Assembly (NCBI GenBank): GCA_001942185.1
Contig: MKJV01000101.1
Span: forward strand, 62,001-126,000
DNA from: Pseudonocardia sp. CNS-004
GTDB taxonomy: Bacteria; Actinomycetota; Actinomycetes; Mycobacteriales; Pseudonocardiaceae
Length of the DNA stretch: 64,000 nt
Direction: 5' to 3'
Shown: piece after piece, positions 48,239 to 59,513 of the stretch
Position numbering within the stretch: position 1 is the first letter of the stretch
Layout of the letters: every line of letters begins with the position of its first letter
Made by a program: the position numbers and the translations under genes
Notes under the pieces: model-generated
Databases searched by the model: none
Seen by the model: the letters and a program-made list of their open reading frames with translations, nothing else
What the model was told of the DNA's origin: nothing

Positions 48239-51200
48239 GGCCCGATACCGGGCGCAATCTCCCGGAACCCGAGGTCACGGCCGACGCCGAGCACCGCTCG
48301 CGACCGCGCGGCCGAGTACAACCCGAACACGCCGGACTGCCCGATCACTCGGGTGCCGTAGGCGGTGTCGTCGAGCACGCGTCCCGCCCACTGAATCCCG
48401 GGCGTGACGACGCCCAGCGCCCTCACGCGGCCGACCCTGCCGCGCGCCGCGGCGTCCAGCGCGGCGTTCCGCGCCTTCCCGGCCGCCCGTAGCGCCGCAC
48501 CGGCGAGCGGCCCGAGAGTCGACCGCGAGGCCGCGGCGGCGGCGTAGCGCCCCGCCACCGACCACACCTTGAACGGCGCGTAGGCCACCTTGAGCATCCC
48601 GACGCCCACGACGACCGCCGCATCCCCGACGATCATGGCCCCCTTGCCGGCAGCGCGCGCGGTGCGCCCCAGCACGGCCATGCTCGTGGCCCGAAGGCCG
48701 CCGGTGGCCTCGGCAGCGGACACCGCTCGCAACCCACCGACCCTGACGCCGTAGCCCGCCGCCTTCAGCAGCAGCCCACCGACTGGCACCACGATCGAGG
48801 GCACCGTCAGGTCTCGCAGCAGCGTGGAGACCGGCGCCTGGTAGTACTCGCTGCGCAGCTGGGAGGTGTCCCCGCCGGTGAAGACGGGCTTCCAACTGGT
48901 CTTCGTGTCGTGCCACGCCTGCTTGAATGTACCGGTGAATGGGTATTTGCGAGCATAGTATTCCAGGTCGGACTCGCCACTGCGCCGCTTCGGCGGCTCG
49001 ACACCGAGATAGTCGTACCGAGCGCTGTTCCACACCTCGACGCCGAGACCCTTGACCAGGTCGACGACGCCGGCGGGAATCCCCTCCACGACGTGGACGA
49101 GGTCGCGTCCCGCGAACGTCCATTGGTTCTGGATGGTGGTTCCGGCGTCCAGACCCGAGCTGTGCACCTCACCGTTGCCGGGATACACCTTGTCGATGCG
49201 CATCGGGTTGAGTCCGAACGGATCCGCAGCGATCATGAATCCGTTGGCCGGGAGGTCTGGCATCGGCGCCTCGCCCGTGACGATCAGCGGTTGATCGCTG
49301 GATCCCCACCAATCGACACCCTCACCGGTGGCCCGTGCGGTGCACTGTCCGCTCCCATCGCTGAAGCAGCTGACATTGGTGTCGCGGCCCGAGTCGGACC
49401 CGGCGGAGAACCCGCCCAGGCAGGTCCCATTGCTGTCCGAGCAGAACGCCACTGCAGAAGCCCAGCCGTCGCCGTCCGAGCCGAGCGCCCCGGCACCGAC
49501 ACTGAGCGCGCAGACGCCGATGCCGTCGTAACCACATTCCTGTGCCCCCTCGGCGAAGTTCTCGCCTGAGGGGCCATGGTCGAACGTCATGGCGTTGGCG
49601 CTACCACTGCCGGAGTACGAGCAGTCGACCGCGGCACCGCTGGCGAGACCACCCCCACACGACACCGTCAGGTTCCCGTAGGTGGCGTTCGTCTCCTCAT
49701 CTTGGGTGAGCTCGGCGTCGACCGAGACCCAGCAACTACCCGCGTCCTGACCACCGCCGGAGTAGTGGCAGTCGGCAGCGCCATTCACCTCACCGGGGCC
49801 ACCGTCCGGAACGAGGCCGTTACCGATCGACGCCTCCTCGGAAACCTCTCCGCCGCCGGTGAACTCGATGAAGCACAGCCCACCGGTGTCGGTGCCACCG
49901 GCGGTGGTGGAGCAGCCGGCACCGGAGATCACTCCACCCGGGCTGCCGGTGCTCCCGCCCGTGGTGACGGTCTCGGCGCCGCCGAGAATCCAGTCCGTCT
50001 GGCTCCCGGTCTCGGCGCCGCCGAGGATCCAGGTCGGCTCGGTCGGTTCCTGGTAATCGCCTACCACCCATGCCGAGCAGACTCCGGCGACGGCGGTGCC
50101 CGTGCACTCGGAGTAGCCCTCGCCCTTCTCCACGCCGTCCGGGGACTCGACCCACGACCATGCCTTGGCGTGCTTGTAGCAGGTCCCGTTCTCAACCTCG
50201 CACGACGCGACCGGGTTGAGCACGCCCGCCGCTGGGTCGTAGCTCACGCCGGCGCTGGTGCTACAGCGGGTGGCGCCGGCGTCGCACGCCGCCGGTGCCC
50301 AGCCCTCGAAAAGGGCGTGCGCGCCCTCGATGAGAGCCGTGGCCTCCGAACGGCCTTCCGTGCAGCTCGCCCCCTCGCCCTCGACCTCGCAGCCGCCGTA
50401 GGTGTAGAAGGTGGTGGTCGGCGTCCCGTCCTCGGCGGCGGGGCTGTACTCGACGCCCGCCCACAGGTGGCAGCTGCTGCCCGCACCCACGCAGCCGTGC
50501 TCCGTCTCGGAGTGAATGCCCCGGTGGTCTGCCCGGAGCGTGAGATCCCCGCCAGTGGTGCACTCGGCGCCCTCCGCCCTGCAATTCGAGTCGGGGGTGA
50601 TCGTGCCGTCGGACGAGAACCCGACGATCGCGCTGGTGGTGCACTCGGTCGCGCCGGCCGCGCACTCGGCCCACACCGAGCCGTCGGCATCGAACGTGTA
50701 GGTGTCGGTGAACGCCTCGCCGATGGTGCAGTTGGTGGCGCACCGGGTGCCGTCGACGGAGACCACGCCCTGGACGTCGAAGAACACCTCCGAGCGCCCC
50801 CCGGAGCAGGAACCGCTGTCCTCCGCCACGCAGCCTGTGTTCACCTGCAGGTTATCCGGGACGATCTCGCCGTCGACGGACGTGGCGGGCAGGTGCTTCG
50901 CCATCTCCCACGCCCAGCAACTGCCACCCGCGCCGGAGCACGAGGTCGCCAGCTGATCGGTCCACCGCGAGCCGTCGGGCAGCTCTGCCCACGCCATCGC
51001 CCGCGCGGCCTTGGTGCACGTCGCCCCCTCCGCCTCGCACGAGGCGTACCCGTCGACGTAGCCGGTGTCGGGGTCGTAGCTGACGATCGCGGTGACCGCA
51101 CAGCTGGTGCCCGCGGTGCACTCGGCCACCCCGCTGCTGATGTAGCCGGCGTGCTCTCCCCCGGTGGTGGCGGTCGCCTCGGCCTGCCCCGCCGAGCAGC

Positions 51201-52437
51201 TGCCGCTGCCGGTCGTCGTGCAGTCGGTGGCCATGATCAGGTATGGCGGGAGCGGCTCGCCGTTCTCGTCGTCGGCGTCGTAGTGGATGGCCGCGACCGC
51301 GGTCAGCCCGCACGATCCCGTTCCGCCGCTGCAGGACCGGGTCACCGGCTCGCCGACCATGATCCCGTCCGGGGCGACCGTGGCGTCGACGCTCGCCGAG
51401 AACGCGCAGCTGCCGCCGCTGGTCGCGCACGACACACCGACGTGGACCTGACCGGTCTCCGCGTCGTATTCGGCTACGGCCGAGGTAGCACAGAACCCGC
51501 CGGAGGACCCGCCGCCCGAGCAGTCTGCGTCCCCGTCGCCGTTGTGGGTGCCGCCCGGGGCGGACACCGACGCCGACGACCGCGACCCGTAGCTGGTCGT
51601 GCAGTTCGCCGCCCCGCTGCAGAACGCCGACGCCGACGCCGAGTTCGGGCCGGCCGTGGCCATCGCGTGCACCGCGACGTACCCGCCGCCCGAACCGGAG
51701 CCGCCACCCGAACCACTCGCCGACGCCCACGCACGGTGCGCACCGCTGGCCGCGGCATCGGACAGGGCAGCGGAGTAGGAGTACCGGCAGTTCGCCGCGC
51801 CGTGGCAGGACGCCGACGCCTGCGCCGAGCCGGCACCCGACGCCGCTGTGGCGGTGGTGGTGACCGCGCCGGCACCCCGGCGCGTCGACCGCTCCGAACC
51901 CGCCGCGGACGCGTCCGCGGGACCCGAGTGCGCCCACGACGACGCCGAATGCGCCCGGCGGCACGCGACACCCCTGCTTCCTTGGCAGGACGACGCCGCC
52001 ATCGCGAACCCTGGTCCTGCGGCGGACGCCGCCGTCGTCGCGCACCAGCCGTCGGCGGAGCAGGTCGAGCGGGCCGACGCCCGGTTCCCTGGGGCGTGCG
52101 CCGACGTGCGGCTGCTCGCCGCGCAGCCCGGCCCAGCGCAGGTGGCCGAGGCAGAAGCGCCCTCGTCGGTGGCCGCCGCGCCGCCGCCGGTGGAGCACTG
52201 CTCCCCGGCCCCGGCAACGCAGCGGGCGGAGAACCTGGCGATGGCCGAGCCGTCGGCGGCGCTGCCCGATGACCGGGCACGGCATCCCTCCGCACCGATG
52301 CAGCCAGCGCTGACCTGCGGATTTCCGTCGGTGAGCGCCACGCCCGCGTCGGTCCGGCAGGCGCCGATGCCTGCGCACGTGGCAGCGCCGGTGTTCGCGG
52401 CGGCAGTCGAGGTGCTCGACGCGCGGGTGGCACAGCC
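48238..52437 (-). CDS. Giant gene, segment 3: main Cys-pair repeat array and membrane-proximal region
   Basis: About 1,400 residues with roughly 58 Cys by hand count. The repeats become more regular and aromatic: ATDCTTTGSGSCSAG, SCEVENGTCYKHAKA, RCATNCTIGEAF, each pair followed by strand-like alternation (AVTAIVSYDPDTGYVDGYAS), as expected for a disulfide-laddered beta-solenoid (inference). After the last pair near 49330 the sequence changes to an ordinary soluble style (NPMRIDKVYPGNGEVHSSG; KYPFTGTFKQAWHDTKTSWK) with hydrophobic stretches (LRDLTVPSIVVPVGGLLL; GKGAMIVGDAAVVVGVGML). No family recognised. It joins the SecA-like segment after one missing base near 48238. Confidence 0.65.
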
Positions 52438-53692
52438 GCCGGCGGGGGTCGAGGCACTCTGCCGCGGCGAACGTCGATCCGCTTACCGCGTCGGCCGACG
52501 GTACCTGCGCGGTCGAGGTGCCCGCGGTCAGCCGCGCCACGCACGGCGTGCCGGCGGCGCACGCGGTCGACGCGGTGCTCGTGGCGGCGGTCCGCTTCCC
52601 GTCGACGGTGCCGGCGGACGTGTCCGCGGTGCCGGTGAGCCTGCCAGCGCAGCCGACGGGGCAGGTCAGGGTGGAGCTGCTCTGCCCGTCGGCGAGTAAC
52701 GCGGGGGCCGCGGCGGTGCCGGCGCGCGTGGTGGCGGCGACGGCGTCGCTGGTGACGCCGCACCCGGTCGCGTCGGCCGTGCAGGTGGCGCTGGTGCGCG
52801 AGCGCGCACCCCGGCCCACCTGGCCGGTCGTATCGGTGCCTCCGGTCGTGACCGCGGTGCAGCCGGCCTGCAGGCAAGTGGCCCCGGCCTCGGACTCGGC
52901 CAGCGTGGCCGGCGCGTTCTCGACCGGCTTCGCGGCGAGGGCAGCAGCGTCGACCGCGGCCTTCCGCGCGGCGTCGGCAGCCTTCGCTGCCTCGGCGGCG
53001 AGGGCCTTGTTCTCGGCAGTCGCCCCGGGCGCTGCGGCGGTCCGCGCTGCCTCGTCGGCGACCTGCTGAACCTGCTGCGCGTATGCGGCAGCCTGCTCGG
53101 CGGCGGTGTTCTGTTGTTCGGCGACGATGTCGGCCACGACCTGGCCGGACGCCGCGGTGGAGCTGGTCTGGGCTTGGCAGCCGGACTCGGAGGCCGAGCA
53201 GCTGCTCGTGGTGCGGGCGCCGCCCTCTGGTGGGCCGCGGGCCTCGCCGGAACCGTTCAGGGTCGCGGGCCCGTCGCTGCCGGACGCGGAGCTGGACGCG
53301 GTGCCGGAGCACGCGGTCCCGCCGGCGCAGTCCAGCGTGGCCGAGGCCGTGGACCAGCTCGACGCCCCCGACACCGTCGGGGCACCGGAGCTCGCGCTCG
53401 AGCCGGGTGCGACCGGCGTAGCCGGTTCCTGGGCAGGAGCGTCGGTCTGGCCCTCGACCGGTTCGTCCGTGGTGGTGACGTCGGCGTTCGACGTGCTGGC
53501 CGCCGTCATGACCGGCGTGATGATCGACGCGTTCGGCTCGCTGGAGGCGCCCGAGTTCGTCACTGCCTGGCAGACGCCGCCCGTCACGCCGGCGCAGGTG
53601 CCCTCGCTGTGGGAGCCGCGCGGGTCCGGGGACACGCTCGGGTCGGTGGCCGAGGCCGCGCTGGTGACAGTGCCGTCGCAGACGGTCGCCCG
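52437..53692 (-). CDS. Giant gene, segment 2: Cys-pair repeats with an alanine-rich helix
   Basis: About 418 residues. It continues the Cys-pair repeats (CAGATVC, CDLAG-like pairs, CLQAGC, CTADATGC, CPVGC). A single long Ala/Glu-rich helix interrupts them: QQVQQVADEAARTAAAPGAT, then NKALAAEAAKAADAARKAAV, a coiled-coil or stalk. It is joined upstream by a missing base near 53692 and downstream by what looks like one extra C in a run of five near 52437, after which the pattern resumes as CLDPAGGC. The open frame as written runs on out of register to 50852. Confidence 0.6.
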
Positions 53693-56600
53693 GCGCAGGT
53701 GAGCGTCGTGCCCGACACGGACGCCGCGGACGGGCCGGCCACCTGCCGCGCGGTGTTCACCACGGTGTCGGCGGACAGCTGGTGCGCGGAGCCGGGGGAC
53801 GTCGAGGCCACCGATGTGGTCTGCGCGGCGCAGGCGCCCTCGCCGGTCGTGCAGGTCACCGAGCCGGTCGAGGACCGCTGCAGCGTGCCGTCCACGCCCG
53901 TCGCCGAGCTGGACGCGGTGCCGGTGCAGCCCTGCGGGCAGTCCAGCTGCGCGCCGGCGCTCGCCGTGCTCGACGGGCCGGCCGCCGGCAACCCGGACTT
54001 CGGGTCGACCGTCGCGTAGTCGGGGGCGGACGAGGCCGCCGACGACGCGGTGCCGCCGCAGGTGCCGCCCGCCACGGTGCACGAGGTGGTCGCGGTGGTG
54101 CCGCGACGGTCCGGGCCCACCGCGGTGTCGCGGGCACTGCTCGACGCGGTGCCCGACACGCCGCACGTGCCCGCGCCACCGGCGCAGGACGCCCCCACCG
54201 AGGCATCGGATGTCGCCACCGGGCCGGTCACGGCGCCGAGCCCGTCCGACGGGTCGCGGTCGGCGACGTCGGTGACCGAGTCGGCGGCGCAGCCCCCGCC
54301 TGCGCCGTCGACCGTGCACGACGCCGTCGCCACGCTGTCGCGCACTCCGGTGATGTCACCGGAGGCCGAGCCCTTCGTCGACGCGGTGCTCGACCCGTCG
54401 CAGCCGACTCCGTCGCACGCCACGTCTCCACCGGCCTGGCTGGACGCGACGAGCGTCCGCCCGGGCACCACGGCACCCGCCGGGCTCGGCTCTGCGCTGT
54501 CGCTCGACTCGTCGGCGACCTCGGAAACTGCACCGCTCACACAGCTGCCGGCGGTGGTCGCACAGTTGCTCGTCGCGCTCGTGGTGCGCACCGCGGGAGC
54601 CGCAGCGCCCGTGGCAGCGGCGCTCACCGTGCCCGTGGTTCCCGACCGCGCCGTGCCGGAGCACCCGGCCGGGGCGGTGCACTCGACGTCGGCGCCGGTG
54701 GTGCTCGACGCGTAGCCGTCGCCGTCGACGACCTCCGGGCCCGCCGGGACGCCGACGAAGGCCACCCGCTCGGCGGGATCGGTGGCGTCGACGTCGTTGC
54801 CGACGGCCGTGTCGGAGCGCGCCTCGCACTCGCCGCCGCGCACCTCGCAGCCGCTGGCGCCGCTGCTGGCGCGGCTGGTGCTCGCGCTCACCCCGGTCGC
54901 GGTGCCGCTGGTGGTGGTCGTGCCGGTGCAGGAGCCGTCGCAGTCGAGCTCGACGGACGCGCCGGCGTCGCCGTCGACGTCCGAGGAGTCGCTGTCGGCG
55001 TCGGCGCGGCTCTCCGCACGGCAGGAGCCGGAGGTCACCGTGCAGCTCGCCGAGCCACCCGCCTTCGCCGTGGGCTCGGTGCGCTTCTGGACCGCCGCCG
55101 TGCGGCCCGAGGCCTGCTCGGCCGTCGTGTTGCGGGCGTCGGCATCGCTCTTCGTCGACGCGGCACCCCGGCAACCGGTGGAGCCTTCGTCGCATCCGGT
55201 CTCGGCGTTGGCGGAGGCATGGTCATCGTCGGAGGCGCCGAGGTCCACCTCGACGGACGCGTCGCACCGGCCGGACTTCGACGAGCAGTCCGCGGAGGCG
55301 CTCGCGCTGCGGCGGCGCCCGTCGCTCACGAGCGTGGCCGCACGTTCTGCCGCCCGCTCCGCCTTCGGCTCGTCCTTCGCGGAGCCGGAGCCCGCGACCC
55401 GGCACGTTCCCGACCCGGAGCGGCAGTCGGCCTCCGCGCCGTCGGAGTCGGCGTGGGCGCGCTGCTCGCAGTCGCCACCGATCGAGCACCATGCGGTGGC
55501 GGTGTTCCCACCGCTGCTCGCGCGGCTCCCGCAACCCCCGTCCGAGCCGCCCAGCTCGCACGTCGCGGACGCCTTGTCCTCGCCGCCACCGGCGCTGGCC
55601 CCGCAGCCGGACGAGACGCCGGCCAGCGCGACGCAGTGGTCGGAGTCGGTGTCGCCGTCCTCGTTCTCGCTCGCGGCGCTACAGGCGATGAACGCCCCGC
55701 TCGACCCGCAGCCCGCCACCGCGCCGTCACCGTCGAGGTCGTCCTCGTCGACGATCCGCGGCTCGTCGCGGTCGGTGGCCTCGCGAAGCTCGTCGGTGGC
55801 CTCGTACAGCTCGTCCCGGTCCTGCTCGAACGCCTCGACGTGACGCTCGTACGCGTCCTCGTCGACCTTGCCGGCCTTGACCTTCTTCTCCTCCGCAGCG
55901 AGCTGCGCTTCGCGCTTCTCCAGCGTGCGGTGGCCGTTCACCACGTCGTCGACCAGCTCCGCCTGCTCCGGCGACAGCTTCGCCAACTCGTCCTCGGCGT
56001 ACTTCTCGCGACGCTCCTGCGTGTCCGCACGCTTCTTCCACTGGCTGTCGCTGAGCTTGCCGGCCTTGTGCTTCTTCCGGTCGGCGGCGAGCTCATCCGC
56101 GCCCTCGATCGCCCTGATCTGACGCTCGAGCGCTTCGTCGACCTGCTCGGCCGAGTCGTCGTACTCAGGCTCCTCGTCGTCGTCCTTGTCGTCCTCGTCG
56201 TCCTCGTCCGACGGAGGCGCACGCGGGGCGGCGTCTCCCCGAGCGGCGACGCGGAGCTTCTTCGCCGACTCACCGTCGACCTTCTTCCCGACGGCCAGCC
56301 GGCGGGTGGCGGACTCGGTCGCGTCGCCGCCGTCCTGGTTCTCCGGGTCCTTCTTCTCCGACTTCAACGCGACCCGCTCGGCGAGCGCGTCCCGCACCGC
56401 CTCACGGACGTTCGCACCGGCGCGCACGGCCTCCCGGATCTCCGCCGCGATCTCCTTGCGGGCCTTCGCCGCGTCCGCCTCGGCGTCCTCGCGGTCCTGC
56501 TTCTCCGAGCGCTTCTCGTCGCTCTCGTCGTCATCCGAGTCGTGTTCGCGGTATTCGCGGACGATGTCCCGGAGGCGCTTCGCCACCCGATCGCGGTCTT

Positions 56601-57500
56601 CACGATCCACGGACGCCACCGACGGGCGGACATCAAATTCGCGCTCCTCGGCGTCTTCGTCGTCCTCACCGCGTGGCTCGCCGGTGACCTTGTCGACGCG
56701 AAGCCTCTTGTCCGACTTACCCGACGCGTTCTCCTCGTCGGCGTCTTCGTCGTCCTCGTCACGTGGCTCACCGGTGACCTTGTCGACGCGAAGCCTCTTG
56801 TCCGACTTGCCGGGCGAGTTCTCTTCCTTGCCGGCCTCGTCGTCTTCATCGTCGGACCGGTCGGACTCGACGAGCCGGACCGTGACTCGCACGTCCTTGC
56901 CCTTGCCCTTGTCGTCGTCCTCGCCCTTGTCCTCGTCGGACTTCGACTTGTCCTTCTTCGGGCGATCCTTCTTCGACTTGTCCTTCTTCGACTCGTCGTC
57001 GTCCTTCTTCTTCGAAGGACGGTCCTCCTCGTCGTCGTCGGACTCGGTCTCGTCCGACGTGGCAGTGGAAGCGTGTCCGGTCGACTCGTCGTCTTCCTCG
57101 GAATCTTCCTCCTCCGACTCCGACTCCTCGTTCTCGTCGTTGTCGTCGGACTCCTTCTTTGCCTTCTTGCCGGACTTCTTCTTGTCCTTCTTGTCTTCCT
57201 TCTTGTCGCCGTCGCCGCCTTCTCCATCGTCGTCGCCACCGTCTGCCGCGGACCTCGAAACACCTCCCTTCAGGAGGCCCTGCTGGGTCGCGGCCGCCAC
57301 GGGAAGTGCGGCGGCCGCGGACGCCGGCGTCGCGAGGAATGCCGCGCCGATCCACATGACGCGACCGCGGCGGTGGTGCCGAGCACCCACCGCAGGACGG
57401 TCAGGAAGCGATCCCGCCACGAGAGGCGCAACCGGACGCAGGCGCCACCACGCACGGCGAGGCCGAAGGCCTCACCGTCGCGAGTGGTGTGCGCATGCAT
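53692..57500 (-). CDS. Giant gene, segment 1: signal peptide, acidic/Lys-rich region, first Cys-pair repeats
   Basis: About 1,270 residues. An unusually long signal: a basic n-region (RLRLSWRDRFLTVLRW), hydrophobic core (VLGTTAAVA, then VMWIGAAFLATPASA after a missing base near 57361), cleavage after ASA. Next about 400 residues of Asp/Glu/Lys/Ser low complexity (DKKEDKKDKKKSGKKAKKES-like) including a 30-residue tandem repeat, then charged helices (ERRKAEQ-like, ELAKLSPEQAELVDDVVNGH). From about 55720 Cys-pair repeats begin: CSSKSGRC, CDEGSTGC, CTVTSGSC, CTVAGGTC (mostly C-x6-C) every 25-45 residues in Ala/Ser/Thr/Gly/Asp-rich sequence. No known family. Secreted or surface-exposed. Confidence 0.7.
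56644..56823. repeat. 90-bp tandem direct repeat in the acidic region
   Basis: Two copies offset by exactly 90 bp (30 codons). Identical 38-bp cores lie at 56681-56718 and 56771-56808 and encode KSDKRLRVDKVTGEP on the minus strand. Flanking bases differ slightly, so the copies have had time to diverge or are selected at protein level. Confidence 0.85.
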
Positions 57501-57750
57501 CGTGGATCGCTCCTGTGAGTCGGAGTGGCGGTACTGCAGGAAGAGTGGGGCAACAGAGGCACCCAGGAGAGAAACCGCAGGTCACGGACCGGTGCAGTTG
57601 CGCTCGAGGCAAGCAACCACCGCGGTCGACCGCGAAGGCGACGAATCCGGGCCGTTGCGCCGATGGGCAAGCAACTGCTCGTGATCCGTGCAGGACAGAC
57701 GTTAGGAGTGTGCGGACCGGTGTGGTGTCCGGCGAACACCCGACATCGGG
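57501..57750 (-). promoter_or_regulatory. Regulatory region of the giant operon with repeated elements
   Basis: The 250 bp between the response-regulator stop and the giant gene has no gene. It contains two direct copies of a dyad GTTGCG-N5/6-GGCAAGCAAC (57597-57617 and 57654-57675, 57 bp apart) and two copies of CGGACCGGTG (57585-57594 and 57713-57722). GTTGC/GCAAC gives each dyad an inverted repeat. They lie about 97 and 154 bp before the ATG, fitting activator sites, most simply for the adjacent NarL-type regulator. AGGAG at about 57510 is the ribosome site. Confidence 0.5.
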
Positions 57751-58412
57751 TCACGAGCCGTTGAGCTCGGCGAGCGTGATGATCCCGTCGTCGAGCGCCC
57801 TGCTGACCAGCTCGCTCTTCGTGCGGGCCGCGCGCCCCACGTCGGCGTACTTGACCCGGACGCGTGCGATGTAGGTGTCGACCGTCTTGACGGTGATGTG
57901 CAGCTTCGCGGCCACCAGTTCCTTGGACGACGAGGCGAACCACGCCCGCAGCACCTCCATCTCCCGCGGTGACAGCTTGGGCCGGTCCACCGATTCGTCA
58001 GAGACGAGTGCACCCGAAAGGGACGGCGCGGTGTACGACATGCCCTGTGCGGCCGCCCGGACGGCGGCGACGAGATGTTCCGGCCCCTCGCGTTTGGTCA
58101 GGTAGGCGAGCGCGCCGAGTTGGACGCATTTGACCGCGGTGGCGTTGTCGACGTGCTGGGAGTAGACGACGACGCGACGCCCGCTGTCGACCAGCCGGCG
58201 CAGCTCACCGAAATCAGGATTTCCGGGAACGAGCTCCAGGTCGAAGACGATCACATCCGCGGCGGCGCCCGGTCCGGTCCAGACATCGGCGAGCCGCCCG
58301 TCGGCGTCGATGAGTTCGATTGGTGGGTCGGCCGACTCGCACCAGATCCGGACGCCCGCGGCGATCGCCACGTGGTCGTCCACGATCACGCCCGTTATCG
58401 GCCGGATGCCAT
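57751..58412 (-). CDS. NarL/FixJ-family response regulator (frameshift near 58402)
   Basis: About 220 residues. ATG at 58412 reads MASG, then one missing base near 58402, then PITGVIVDDHVAIAAG. The receiver domain has the acidic pair in VIVDDH, the phosphoacceptor Asp in DVIVFDLEL, VVYSQH and Lys in YLTKREG. The LuxR-type HTH is LSPREMEVLRAWFASSSKEL, then VKTVDTYIARVRVKY. It overlaps the end of the sensor gene and is the last gene before the giant operon, co-oriented with it, so it is the obvious candidate to control that operon. Confidence 0.85.
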
Positions 58413-59513
58413 TGCACCTCGGTCCACACCATCTCCTCGGTAGTGAAAACGTCGACCGTCACGTTCGGATTCGCGGATCGCGGGACATCGATCTCACCGC
58501 AGTCGGCCACCACGCTGACGGACACCAGGTCCGCATCGCCGACCACGGTCACTCTCGCCCACGACCCCGCGGTGGCGAGAACCGTGAGTGCCGCCTCGGT
58601 GAGTTCGCGTCGCACTTCCCGGGGCGGCGCCGGCCACTGCCCGCGCGCATCGAGTTCCACGACAACGCCTTTGCGGTCGGCGACATCGGCGCAGTGGCGG
58701 AGCTCGTGCAGCAGTGGATTCGTCACTTCGTCGACCTCGGCGAAGAGCCGTCGCATTCTCGACGCCTCGATGGCGCAGCGCCGTTGCACCGCCGGATCCT
58801 CCGGGCTGAACGCGCCGTCGGCGAGTCCTTCGAGGAGGGGAACGGTTGTCGCGGAGAGTTCGGCGAACCGTTGCCTGCGGCGCCGGTGCGATTCGGCGGC
58901 GACGGCCTCCGCAGTCCGCACCCGCTCGATCTCCCGTCCGGCCGCCACGGCCGCCGCGTGCACCCGGCGCACCGCGCCCGCCCCCACGGCGACGCAGAGC
59001 GGCACGCCGATCACGTTCACCGAGCCGGTGGCGAGCCGCAGCAACGCGTCCCGGGTGACGTCGTGGAACAGGACGAGGTTCGCCACGGCGATGAGCTCGT
59101 GGGCCGACAGGAACGACACGAGGACCCACAGCGGCCGGTCGAGCAGGATGACGAGGCCGACGAAGTTGGCCGCGCCGAACACCCAGTCGACGGTGGTCGA
59201 GGTGTACCCGTCCGGCACGGTCGTCGACGACAGGACGGCGGCCGCGAACACCACGCCGATCGCGACCCGGCGCATCGCGCCCCACGGGCGCCGCCGGGCG
59301 GCCAGCACGGCTTCGCAGGCGAGCACGGAGCCCAGCGCGCCGTAAGCCGCGAGCTGCACGATCGGACGGTCGTACGCGTCGATGTTGCGGATCATGTTGG
59401 AGCCGCCGAGCACGAGCGCGATCGTCGCGGAGACCAGCAGGGTTCCGATCCTCAGGCCGTGCAGCAGCTGTGACCGGCCGGGCGCGCGGCGACGTCGTCG
59501 CCGAGGTCATCCA
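58395..59513 (-). CDS. Sensor histidine-kinase-like membrane protein (frameshift near 59467)
   Basis: About 373 residues. ATG at 59513 (MDDLGDDVAARPAGH), one missing base near 59467, then LLHGLRIGTLLVSATIALVL. About five to six membrane helices, a helix with ESHRRRRQRFAELSATTVPL and a C-terminal part resembling the ATPase module (VREVRRELTEAALTVLATAG). The usual H-box His and the N/G-box motifs are poor or absent, so it may be a sensing partner rather than a kinase. It overlaps the upstream kinase by 7 nt and the regulator gene downstream: a three-gene signalling unit. Confidence 0.7.

Larger units (their letters stand above)
32346..57500 (-). other. Giant composite gene, about 8,390 codons, multi-domain exported/envelope protein
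   Basis: From ATG 57500 (AGGAG nine bases upstream) to TAG 32346 the minus strand reads as one protein once about 14 single-base indels are corrected, near 57361, 53692, 52437, 48238, 45195, 44915, 41000, 36880, 36190, 35945, 34929, 34577, 33420 and 33338. At every junction the flanking sequence closes on itself with one base. No interior start has a good ribosome site, and domains cross the junctions (the protease and racemase are each split by one). Order: signal peptide, acidic/Lys region, Cys repeats, SecA-like motor, HELDFH region, membrane helices, amidohydrolase-like, membrane helices, protease, alanine racemase, LysM-like, helix. Segments are given below. Confidence 0.7.

Noticed and set aside
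49576..52272. 898-codon plus-strand frame opposite the Cys repeats
   Set aside because: Arg/Gly/Ala-rich with no family features; antisense to a clear repeat-coding region.
52311..52325. Third copy of the promoter-like element (TGACCTGCGGATTTC)
   Set aside because: Only 15 bases match, the CACGAAC and CCGAT parts are missing, and it lies inside coding sequence.
53782..57684. 1,300-codon open frame on the plus strand opposite the giant gene's first segment
   Set aside because: Its product is Arg/Gly/Ala-rich without domains. The minus strand has the start, signal peptide and repeats; the plus frame is a by-product of GC-rich codon use.
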